Positions 34,458-43,876 of a stretch of DNA of 64,000 nucleotides are shown in pieces; the stretch's first letter is position 1; the number at the start of each line of letters is the position of its first letter. The stretch is from Xestospongia muta (taxonomy: Eukaryota > Porifera > Demospongiae > Haplosclerida > Petrosiidae). Where the stretch lies: the NCBI GenBank assembly GCA_963693285.1, contig OY848918.1, forward strand, positions 9,241,156 through 9,305,155, read 5' to 3'. Made by a program: the position numbers and the translations under genes. The notes under the pieces are model-generated. The model was given only the letters and a program-made list of their open reading frames with translations, did not search any database and was not told where the DNA came from.

Positions 34458-35575
34458 GATAAAAAATTATTATAATTAGTAGTGTTGTTCTAGTTTTCTT
34501 TTAGTTGGACTAGTTTTGTTCTTGGCCTTTAAAAATATAGCTTTAGTTTTAATCATTTTAACAGTGTTTTTATTTCATCGATGCTGATAACAATTTCATA
34601 GTTTACCTTTGCGCTTCATAAGCGTACACAGTCGCACCCCACAAGAGCCTGAAGACAAAATCGTAAGTATATATAAAACAATCAAAACAAGTTTGGATAG
34701 GTTGTGTTGTGGGCCAGTGTCTGCAATGCATCATGATCTCTGAGATGGTTCTCGTATGAGTATCCGAAAGGCAGACTACGATAAGGCTGCTAGTCTCCCT
34801 TTAAACGTGACGAGTCTGGTGTATTGTGGGCTCGGTTTCAACTTGCAATGACTGCTTAGACATCTCGCAGAGCTCGAATCCCATACGATTCTAATGAAGG
34901 AGTGTGACTTCAATAGTCATGTGCTAAAGATTCTAATGAAGGAATGTGACTTCAATAGTCATGTGCTAAGGATTCTAATGAAGGAGTGTGACTTCAATAA
35001 TCATGTGCTAAAGATTCTAATGAAGGAGTGTGACTTCAATAATCATGTGCTAAAGATTCTAATGAAGGAGTGTGACTTCAATAGTCATGTGCCAAGGATT
35101 CTAATGAAGGAGTGTGACTTCAATAGTCATGTGCTAAGGATTCTAATGAAGGAGTGTGACTTCAATAATCATGTGCTAAAGATTCTAATGAAGGAGTGTG
35201 ACTTCAATAGTCATGTGCCAAGGATTCTAATGAAGGAGTGTGACTTCAATAGTCATGTGCCAAGGATTCTAATGAAGGAGTGTGACTTCAATAGTCATGT
35301 GCCAAGGATTCTAATGAAGGAGTGTGACTTCAGTAATCATGTGCTAAAGATTCTAATGAAGGAGTGTGACTTCAATAGTCATGTGCCAAGGATTCTAATG
35401 AAGGAGTGTGACTTCAGTAATCATGTGCTAAAGATTCTAATGAAGGACTGTGACTTCAATAGTCATGTGCTAAAGATTCTAATGAAGGAGTGTGACTTCA
35501 ATAGTCATGTGCTAAAGATTCTAATGAAGGAGTGTGACTTCAATACTCAGGTGTTAAGGATTCTAATAGTTTGAG
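34458..35575 (+). mobile_element. Unidentified element, copy A, containing a 42-bp tandem array
   Basis: About 430 bases of 5' part (34458-34889: TTAGTAGTGTTGTTCTAGTT, CATAAGCGTACACAG, CAAGAGCCTGAAGA, CTTTAAACGTGACGAG, CAACTTGCAATGACTGC) precede the array. The same sequence recurs at 37276-37719 before a second array, so the two form a mobile or duplicated unit. It is richer in G+C than its surroundings. The array's end (35571) joins abruptly to a segment that recurs without the element at 39023. No terminal inverted repeat, LTR or recognisable protein was found. Family unknown. Confidence 0.65.
34890..35571 (+). repeat. 42-bp minisatellite, about 16 copies
   Basis: Unit begins ATTCTAATGAAGGAGTGTGA and ends in CATGTGCTAAGG or CATGTGCTAAAG. 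The period is divisible by three and the unit has no stop in one frame, so an open frame of 226 codons repeating MKECDFNSHVLKIL results. Variation is at a few positions (AAT/AGT, CTA/CCA, AAG/AGG), mostly changing amino acids, which does not suggest protein-level selection. No flanking domain supports a gene. Confidence 0.95.
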
Positions 35576-35576
35576 A

Positions 35577-36219
35577 GCTCTTTCCCATTTCCCATTTCAA
35601 GTTTTCTAACATGCTTTGATAAACCACTCCAATACAAATAATTCTTTCCATATATTCTGCATATGTGTTTATTATTTGGCCTCTAGTGAGGGCCACTTTG
35701 TTTATGAAGGTATGACTGTTGTACAAACTAATGCTAATTATGAAGATTAATTAATTAATTAATAGTACCTTTGATTATAGGTTGTTTAAAGCCATTACTT
35801 AAACTATTATTTGTCTTTAAAAATATCTTGTTAAGAAAGTATCCTTTATCAGCAAACTTCATGAACTAGAATTATTAGGTGAACACTGTAAAGAGTTCAT
35901 GCCATATCTACAGTTAATAAGCAATTTCAAGCAACTTAACTTCATTTTCTAATATGACATCAATGTCTTACTTTAAGGACTGAACTGCATGTGAGTATTG
36001 AATATTGAAAGGGATTTTCTTACTAACAGTTAGTCCATCTATCAGTTTGTCCATTTATCTATCCATCTGTCTCTTTACACTGTAATTTAATTATTTTGAC
36101 AATGCATGTTATCATAAAGTTAGCCTGACTTTTATTTAACTTTAAAATATGCTCTAACCTAGTTATTGTGTGATTAAACAATCCAGAAGAATAACTTAGA
36201 TCTTTATATTAAAAGAGAG

Positions 36220-36277
<58 letters not shown>

Positions 36278-37260
36278 TATGTTCATTATGAAGGATACTT
36301 CAGCTAACTTAATTAACACCATTTATTTATCACAGCTAACCCCAACCAGAGAAATGTGTCAGATAATAACTATCTACAAAGGTGGTATAAAATAAGTCAT
36401 TGTCATAGTTTAATTGAAGTTTCTACAACATGAAATAAATATGAATTTAAATCTGCTTAGTTCAATATTGCTTGTCAGGATAAGATAAAAATTAACAAAC
36501 AATCATCATGTACATTATGTAAAATTATAATGCTAGCAATAAACTAAAACAAACAAGAGAGAAATATAATATAAAAACAGTTATTTACAGATGTGACAAA
36601 ATAATATTTATTTAGCTTAATTTCAGTTCTAGCATTTGTCTTTCTGTTCCAAAAGTAATTTTACAACAACTAATTGTTAAAATAAACTAAAATACAATTA
36701 CTTCTATTCTCATATCATTTACATATTACTGGCTATTAAGACAATTAATACACATGTGGGATTACACAATTATTTTATTCTAAACATCTCACTAACAACT
36801 AAAAGTATGTGTGTTTTCCTTGATAAGTATGTGTGTAACAACAAAGTCTAAATCGAAAAAAAAGCTATCTAGAATGCTTACATAAATATAAAACATGAGA
36901 TAGTCAAAGTGGCTTTCAAGAACACCATCTCATATTACTAAAGAAGTATAATATTACTTTAAACATATTTAGTAAAAACACTCTATAGTGTTATTTACCA
37001 GACTTGTTATAAAATTGTTACATAAAATTATTAATGTCCATTTTTCTATTAACTGTTATATAAACAGTCTTAGATTGACCCTCTATAATTAGCTAATCAT
37101 GGCTATGACAAGGTAAGTCAACAGCCATTAGCAAAAGAAAGTTATCCAAATATACTTGTCTGAAGCACTCGAAGAACTAAAGGAGCTGTTATAAATTTAG
37201 ATAGAAAGAACAAAAGATACTGAAGAAAAGTGTTTAGTAAGGATTTTTATTTTTTAAGCC
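35577..37260. repeat. Segmental duplication, left copy
   Basis: 35577-35950 matches 39023-39500 nearly base for base, except a 7-bp repeat of CCCATTT here and about 100 bases after 39295 that are missing here. 35990-36290 and 36330-36640 match 41455-41760 and 42180-42430. A (GA)n tract lies at 36213-36275. I see no convincing gene. An open stretch FISKLHELELLGEHCKEFMP (about 35848-35910) is kept in both copies, with no known domain assigned. Confidence 0.75.
36213..36275. repeat. (GA)n microsatellite
   Basis: About 30 GA units with one GC interruption. The equivalent site at 41698-41722 has a short, broken GA tract. Confidence 0.9.
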
Positions 37261-37275
37261 CCTATAAAATTAAAT

Positions 37276-38230
37276 ATGATAAAATTATTATAATTAGTAG
37301 TGTTGTTCTAGTTTCCTTAAGTTGGACTAGTTTTGTTCTTGACCCTTAAAAATATACCTTTAATTTCAATCATTTTAACAGTGTTTTTGGTTCATCGATG
37401 CTGGTACCGATATTCATAGTTGACGTTAATAAGCTTCATAAGCGTACACAGCGCGCCTCACAAGAGCCTGAAGATAAAATTGTAAGTAAAATAAAAAGAA
37501 ACCAAAACAAGCTTGCATAGGTTGTGTTGTGGGCCAGCGTCTGCAATGTATCATGACCTCTGAGATGGTTACCAGCATACTCGTAAGAGTATCTGAAAGG
37601 CGGACTAAGTTAAGGCTGCTAGTCTCCCTTTAAACGTGACGAGGTCTGGTGTATTGTGGGCTCGGTTTCAACTTGCAATGACTGCTTAGACATCTCGCAG
37701 AGCTCGAATCCCATACGATTCTAATGAAGGAATGTGACTTCAATAGTCATGTGCTAAAGATTCTAATGAAGGAGTGTGACTTCAATAGTCATGTGCTAAG
37801 GTTTCTAATGAAGGAGTGTGACTTCAATAGTCATGTGTTAAGGATTCTAATAGTGGAGTGTGACTTCAATAGTCATGTGCTAAGAATTCTAATGAAGGAG
37901 TGTGACTTCAATAGTCATGTGCTAAGAATTCTAATGAAGGAGTGTGACTTCAATAGTCATGTGCTAAGGTTTCTAATGAAGGAGTGTGACTTCAATAGTC
38001 ATGTGCTAAGGATTCTAATAGTGGAGTGTGACTTCAATAGTCATGTGCTAAGGATTCTAATGACGTACGGCTGGTTTGAAGTGAGGGTGTCGCTCCAGCT
38101 AGGATTACCTCGTATTTGGACGAGGGTTACAAGGCCATGGGGGCGGTCCTAGCTAGTAATAGCAGAGAATCCTGGAGCCTAAGTGGAAGCCCCAGCGGGG
38201 AGTGAGGAGGAATCGTTTAGGCAACACAAA
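37276..38230 (+). mobile_element. Unidentified element, copy B, with 42-bp array and GC-rich 3' part
   Basis: Same 5' part as copy A (37276-37719), a shorter array, then a GC-rich segment of about 165 bases (38062-38226: GTACGGCTGGTTTGAAGTGA, GGCCATGGGGGCGGTCC, GGAAGCCCCAGCGGGGAGTG) that copy A lacks. The GC-rich part can form several short hairpins (for example GCCCCAGCGGGG). This is the most compositionally distinct stretch of the window. Confidence 0.6.
37720..38061 (+). repeat. 42-bp minisatellite, second array, about 8 copies
   Basis: Same unit as at 34890. A higher-order pattern is visible: units with GTTTCTAATG and ATTCTAATAGTGG variants recur in the same order at 37798-37890 and 37966-38058, so a multi-unit block was duplicated within the array. 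Confidence 0.93.
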
Positions 38231-38911
38231 ATTTTTTTCTTAAATTCCGTTTAAACTAATGGGAATGAATGTCAGTAGAACTGGTCCTTAGTCTGTCAAT
38301 AGAGAATTGGTATATTACAAACTTAAAACTGACAAAGAAAATTTCATAAAATATTATTAGCATAAATTTTTTCATACGATAATTTTTAATTGGTTTGACT
38401 GGTTTAAAAGATATGTTCAAATACTTATATTGAGAATCTATATAATAAAAGTTAAAGACGTGATATTTAAGATACGTCAGTATCATATGATTGAAGTAAT
38501 AATACCTGACCAGTAATATAGATTTTATTTATTTTTTTAGGAACAATTAATATTTATATTATTTATATATTTTTTTACGTGTCTAGGTAGCTTGCAAACA
38601 AACACAATAATTAAATGTGAAATTAATAACGTTGTTTTTTGTGTTACTTTTTATTAATGAAATAAATACATTTACATGTATTTGCTGGTCAAGTTTGAAA
38701 AAAGATAGTAAAAAAATTATAGATTTCATCTCTTAACACTATTATTACAATGTCATGTACTACAATAATAGGCAATAGATATAAACATGTACATGTTTAT
38801 TTGTAATTAAGTTAAGGTTCTACCTCCAGTGAGGTTCCTATCAGTAACAGTTGTATGCTTCTACTTATACTCACAAAAACATTTAATAATATAGAATTTC
38901 TATATGTACCT
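38231..38911. other. AT-rich unique DNA, nothing recognised
   Basis: No paralogous copy inside the window, no splice-bounded open frame with known motifs, no element ends seen. Confidence 0.45.
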
Positions 38912-39190
38912 TCATGATCATTGTACTGGTCTTTTGTGCATTAAGTTCTGTGTAGACAGTAAAACTAATAGTGTTGACAATCTTGATGAAACTGTAGTTC
39001 ATTTGTATCATCTTCACATATCCTTTGAGAGCTCTTTCCCATTTCAAGTTTTCTAACATGCTTTGATAAACCACTCCGATACAAATAATTCTTTCCATAT
39101 ATTCTGCATATGTGTTTATTTTTTGGCCTCTAGTGAAGGCCACTTTGTTTATGAAGGTATGACTGTTGTACAAACTAATGCTAATTATGA
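38912..39190 (-). other. Possible exon on the minus strand, unknown protein
   Basis: Minus-strand frame of about 90 residues (YNSHTFINKVAFTRGQKINT, ICIGVVYQSMLENLKWERAL), with an AG at its 5' side (complement of about 39188) and AAG followed by GTACAT as a possible donor at 38912. The left half is also present at 35577-35720, where a 7-bp insertion breaks the frame. I do not recognise the protein and there is no partner exon. It could be debris of a gene copied along with the segment. Confidence 0.3.
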
Positions 39191-39510
39191 AGATTAATTA
39201 ATTAATTAATAGTACCTTTGATTATAGGTTGTTTAAAGCCATTACTTAAACTATTATTTGTCTTTGAAAATATTTTGTTAAGAAAGTCTCCACTGAATGG
39301 TACTCTCAAACCCTAAATATCTGATAACTACTCCTATTTTATCAACATACCTTTGTGATAAGATGTTAGCAGCACTATAATGTCAACAAAAATATCCTTT
39401 ATCAGCAAACTTCATGAACTAGAATTATTAGGTGAACACTGTAAAGACTTCATGCCATATCTACAGTTAATAAGCAATTTCAACCAACTTAACTTCATTT
39501 CCTAATATTT
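39020..39510. repeat. Segmental duplication, right copy
   Basis: Matches 35577-35950 with about 95% identity by eye and has about 100 extra bases (about 39290-39390). This copy shows the junction without the 42-bp-array element. Confidence 0.8.
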
Positions 39511-39517
39511 AATATAG

Positions 39518-39593
39518 TATTCTATTTAAGTGACTAGACAGAAATGTTGATGGCTACCTCTCTGCTGATGAACTAAGACATATCTTAACAAAA
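39518..39593 (+). pseudogene. Calmodulin-like EF-hand exon relic
   Basis: After an AG at 39516-39517 one frame reads LFK, a stop (TGA 39531), then L and a perfect 12-residue EF-hand loop DRNVDGYLSADE (39537-39572) followed by LRHILTK. The order of Asp, Asn, Asp, Gly and Glu fits a calcium-binding loop, and GYLSADELRH closely resembles the third EF-hand of calmodulin. The stop two codons before the loop and the lack of other exons make it a relic. Confidence 0.68.
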
Positions 39594-40659
39594 GTACATG
39601 TATTACATGTAATTGCTAAGGGTACATTTAATAAATCCATTAATGAGTCTTGATACTGTACATCCATTGATTGCTATTTATGCATTCATTTCTGTCTATT
39701 CACTTACCCACTTATCTATCATCCTTTATACCAAAATGCAACTACATGTATCTCACCATAGCAATAAATGCTTTAGCAGCAACCAGATGTTTATTTTAAT
39801 ATTATCATGGTAACAATCACCATAACAGCATTACCATAGCAATAACATATATATCACCATAGCAACAGTTACCATAGCATTATTACTTATGATCCTTTGA
39901 CCATATGCATTAGGACAATTAGTTTTAAGAGTAAAACTAATTATTAGTGTTATATTGAGATATTTATTAATGATCATTGTTTAATTTATATACACGTCAA
40001 GTTTTGCTAAAAATAATTTTCTACCAAAAGTACATAACTTTATTATTTTGACATTATTCTGCACATTTTGAGGAAAAGCATTTATTGCCATAACTATTCC
40101 AAGGTTGTCTAAAACAATGCCAACACCTACCAGATATACATTTAATAAATGTTGTTTATGAATTCATGCATTATTAACATGCTTCATTAAATAATATTTT
40201 TTACCATCATGATAGAAAATGAGGTAGTAATAGAAGACATTAAGTCACTTTTGCAACTGACTGCATCAGTTATACTTCAACTTCCCAAGAATCTTATGAC
40301 TAGTGTAATATAAATTAGTCACTGATCTAGAAATAAACTCACACATACAATAATTACATTAACTTAATATTATCATAAGATATAATGAACAGTAGTCTAT
40401 CCTATCTTATCTTGCTAGTTTAAAACTTTATAATTATAAAACTGATCTTATTAAGCAGCAGTAATAATATAAGTGATTGTATACTAATTTAAAAAAGTGA
40501 TATTTCTTGTTTCGTGGTATAAAGTACAAGTTAACATAAGCAACCTTTCATTTCACTTCAATATGACTGTACAAACAGATACTATATATCTGCAATACTC
40601 ATTGGACCAGTCTAGCCAGCCATACAGCAGTCACACTCAACATTAACTTGAGAAGACTA
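39594..40659. other. AT-rich intergenic DNA
   Basis: 39808-39882 holds complementary-strand GTTGCTATGG-type repeats (ATCACCATAGCAACAG and similar). 40003-40130 resembles 34303-34440. Otherwise nothing recognised. Confidence 0.5.
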
Positions 40660-40781
40660 ATATAAGAATTCAATGAGAAAACAATATAATGTCTATATTT
40701 CTGTGTCACTGCAATTTCCCAGCAAAAGGCCACGTGAGCACTTCAATATCTTCATACTTTAAAAGCAAAATAAGAGTATCG

Positions 40782-40795
40782 GTTGCTATGGTAAC
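40782..40795 (+). promoter_or_regulatory. X-box-like (RFX) site, module copy 1, upstream of R4
   Basis: GTTGCTATGGTAAC about 50 bases after a CACGTG E-box (40731-40736). Same pairing as copy 2. Confidence 0.4.
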
Positions 40796-41067
40796 TACAA
40801 AAGTTTAGAGATTTTAAGAACAATAAATAATTTATTTATGATCAGAAAGCAAACATAATATTGTTTAGAAAATGATATAATGTTTATGCTTCTTTTCTAT
40901 ATAGCAACTTTACATATAGAATATTATTCTCTTCTCTTGGATCTGATATAAGAATTTAATGAGAAAACAATATAATGTTTATATTTCTGTGTCACTGCAA
41001 TTTCCCAGCAAAAGGCCACGTGAGCACTGAAATATCTTCATACTTTAAATGCAAAATGAGAGTATTG

Positions 41068-41081
41068 GTTGCTATGGTAAC
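41068..41081 (+). promoter_or_regulatory. X-box-like (RFX) site, module copy 2, upstream of R4
   Basis: Identical 14-mer, with the E-box about 50 bases upstream. It lies about 1.74 kb before the R4 start, much further than in R3, because other DNA separates the module from the gene. Confidence 0.4.
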
Positions 41082-41369
41082 TACAAAAGTTTAGAGATTT
41101 TAAGAACAATAAATAATTTATCTATGATCAGAAAGCAAACATAATATTGTTTACAAATAAGTGAGACAATGTTTAGAAAACAATATAATGTTTATGCTTC
41201 TTTTCTATATAGCAACTTTACATATAGAATATTATTCTCTTCTCTTGGATCTGATGATATGACTATAATCTTGTAGTATGGTCTTGGAATTACTGGACTC
41301 ATCAGCCTCTTGATTAATATAAAATTGACATAAATCTTCAAAAATTCAGAGAATAATCGCTTTTGATGA

Positions 41370-41725
41370 TACTATGACAAGTCACATGACATTAATGTCT
41401 TACTTTAAAGACTAAATTGTGATCGTCACATGACCACAAACAGAATACCTAGAGATTAAAAGGATATTCTCACCATCAGTCAGTCCATCTATCTGTTTGT
41501 CCATTCATCCATCCATTTACACTGTAATTAATTTGACGATGTAATTATTAATTATCAAGTTAGCCTGACTTTAAATTAATTTTAACATAAGCACTAGTTG
41601 TTATGTTGTTAAGCAAACCAGAAGGATAATTTAGATTTTGTACATTAGAAGATACATCAGTGGACTCTACAAGCTGGATGAAATAGACTCTGTGGGGGGA
41701 GAGAAAAACAGAGAAAGAGAGAGGT
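41370..41725. repeat. R2/R4 shared upstream segment
   Basis: Aligns with 16960-17340 upstream of R2 (GTCACATGACCACA, CAGTCCATCTA, AAGTTAGCCTGACTT, CTCTACAAGCTGGATGAAA) and with 35990-36260. This ties R4 to R2 in origin. Confidence 0.8.
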
Positions 41726-41877
41726 CGTGTACATTATGAGGATACTTCAGCTAACTCAATTAACACTAATAATCCAACACCATTATCCCAAACCAGAGAA
41801 ATGTGTTGGATAATAACTGTCTATAAATATGGCATTCCTGCTATATTATTTTCAATATATGGTTATGTGTGTACAAT

Positions 41878-42115
41878 ACAAGGTCACATTATATACAATA
41901 TAAGGTCATATTATGTACATATAAGGTCATATTATGTACATATGAGGTCATATTATGTACATATAAGGTCATATTATGTACATATGAGGTCATATTATGT
42001 ACATATAAGGTCATATTATGTACATATAAGGTTATATTATGTACATACAAGGTCATATTATGTACACATAAGGTCATATTATGCAGAATATAAGGTTATA
42101 TTATGTACAATATAT
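41878..42115 (+). repeat. 21-bp minisatellite, about 11 copies
   Basis: Unit AGGTCATATTATGTACATATA. The period is divisible by three, so open frames arise on both strands by chance. The first and last units are degenerate. Confidence 0.93.
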
Positions 42116-42460
42116 GGTGATATTAAATTAAAGTATTAATAAAAATTTAATGAGATATGATTATTGTAGTTTAATAGAATTTACTTGTTATAAGATAAAA
42201 ATTAACAAACTTAATTTAAACTAATTTTTAACACAAACAAACAATCCAGATTTATGTACATACAAGTAAAATTCTCATGCTAGCCATAAACAAAACAAAC
42301 AAATGAGAGAGTTATATACCATAAAAGCATTTGTTTACAGATATGAAGAAATGACATTTGTTTAGCTTATGTTGATATTAGTTCTAACAATATTTTGTTA
42401 GAACTTGTTAGACTTTCTGTCCCAAAAGTATAACTTTACAATAAATTATTAAAATCTTCT

Positions 42461-42510
42461 ATTCTTATATCATATACATATCACTGGTGATATGTATATG
42501 GTATGAGAAT
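42461..42510. repeat. Palindrome 1 upstream of R4
   Basis: Arms of 24 bases with two mismatches around a central TG. The inner 30 bases (CATATACATATCAC / GTGATATGTATATG) are a perfect palindrome. It directly abuts the 25-bp repeat array. Confidence 0.85.
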
Positions 42511-42605
42511 CAGCTGCAATGACAAGTCATGGAATCAGCTGCAATGACAAGTCATGGAATCAGCTGCAATGACAAGTCATGGAATCAGCTGCAATGACAA
42601 GTCAT
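42506..42605 (+). repeat. Four perfect copies of a 25-bp repeat upstream of R4
   Basis: Unit GGAATCAGCTGCAATGACAA plus GTCAT, four times without a gap and essentially identical. Each unit carries CAGCTG (an E-box) and TGACAAGTCA. Confidence 0.95.
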
Positions 42606-42613
42606 GGCAATGC

Positions 42614-42660
42614 CATGACAAGTCAGAATATCTTGAGTCAAGATATTCTGACTTGTCATG
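42614..42660. repeat. Perfect 47-bp palindrome upstream of R4
   Basis: Arms of 23 bases (CATGACAAGTCAGAATATCT plus TGA) around a single central G, without mismatch. The outer arm TGACAAGTCA repeats the core of the preceding 25-bp units and of GACAAGTCGG upstream of R2 (about 18375). It lies 158 bases before the R4 start codon. Confidence 0.95.
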
Positions 42661-42727
42661 TCTTGTCAAGACTCTTGACAGAAATACAAAGAAGGAAGAA
42701 AAAACAAGGAAAGGTATTTTCATATTA

Positions 42728-42765
42728 CCCACGTGAGTGGGTATAAGCCACACCTTCAACGAAAT
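42728..42765 (+). promoter_or_regulatory. R4 promoter block with E-box
   Basis: CACGTG at 42730-42735, then AAGCCACACCTTCAACGAAA as in R1-R3, about 55-90 bases before the start. R4 has CATAAAG where R2 has TATAAATA. Confidence 0.5.
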
Positions 42766-42818
42766 TTCGACTATACCATAAAGTATGACGACAACTGTTC
42801 AGTCAGCACTCATTGACA

Positions 42819-43835
42819 ATGCTATCGTATCTTGTTATTTGCTCCCTGTTACGTCTCTTTGTTGGTACTAACAGCAGTGATGAAGATAAAATTCCTCTCT
42901 ACTTTGCATATATTACCACAAAGACTGGAGACTTTCTTGCTAGTGGAGGTATACCAATTGTTGATTGGTCATTGGAACTGATCAACGAAAGAGACGATAT
43001 TTTGGAGAATTATACACTAAGTTATACGCCAGATGTACTGGATTCAAAAGCAAGTACAAAATAAGAATAGTTTTATCGATTATATAATCTGTGTGTACAT
43101 GTGTGTGTGCATATATTACTTCCCACCTTGTTTATTTCCTTTTTTGGAATATATAACTAGATGCCATCTTCTTTCATTATCCTTTCATTATACATTGCTA
43201 ACTTGACTATATGTACAATGTAATCTCTTTCTTACAGTGTGATCCTCTTAGATCCTCTTTCATTTTCTTAAAGTAGTTTTTATTAACATTTTTTAAATAC
43301 ATTAATTACTAATTCAGTAGTAAGGTAGTCTTCATTCTCAAGGTGAACAGATAGAGTATGTACATTGCTAACTCAATTATATGATGTAATCTTTTTCTTA
43401 CAGTGTGACCATACTGCATCTTTAGATGCTTTCTTTGATCTATTTTGGCAAAGTAACACAACTTACGTGACATTACTAGGATGTGGTTGTTCACAAGCAA
43501 CTATCCCTGTGGCAGAAACCAGCCATTACTGGAATATACCACAAGTAAAATCTGATTTAATGTGTATACTCGATAAGCTCTCTCTCTCAGATTGCTTTTG
43601 CAGCAGCTGCAAGCATTTTGAATAATCGTCAACGATTCAAAAGCTTTTTTCGAGTACTTCCATCATTTTATTATATTCCAGCATCTATGGCTCAGTTAAT
43701 GAGACAATTTAATTGGAAAAAGATGACTGTCATCACTCAGGAAGAGACCCTGTTTCAAGCAGTGAGTACTATAATGATTTCATGCCAGTCCTTACTAATT
43801 TGTAATTAAAGACTATAGTATATTACCTCCCTTTA

Positions 43836-43876
<41 letters not shown>

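Larger units (their letters stand above)
40660..41250 (+). repeat. Tandem duplication of a 288-bp regulatory-looking module
   Basis: Two copies (about 40670-40957 and 40958-41250), nearly identical, each holding CAATTTCCCAGCAAAAGGCC, a CACGTG E-box and an X-box-like GTTGCTATGGTAAC. The E-box/X-box stretch aligns with single modules upstream of R1 (about 8660-8790) and R3 (about 27250-27380). Confidence 0.85.

Noticed and set aside
34894..35574. 226-codon open frame repeating MKECDFNSHVLKIL as a repeat protein
   Set aside because: The frame follows from a 42-bp stop-free tandem unit. Changes between units are mostly amino-acid altering, there is no start context, flanking domain or splice border, and the second array ends in unrelated GC-rich DNA.
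37660..37715. tRNA-like B-box (AGCTCGAATCCC) suggesting a SINE head in the 42-bp-array element
   Set aside because: Only a partial B-box match, no A-box at the right distance and no tRNA fold could be drawn, so a Pol III origin is not supported.
41801..42139. Open frames on both strands in the 21-bp array
   Set aside because: Both are by-products of a stop-free 21-bp minisatellite; no protein is implied.
42506..42605. CRISPR-like array of direct repeats
   Set aside because: Units are contiguous with no spacers, and the DNA is from an animal.
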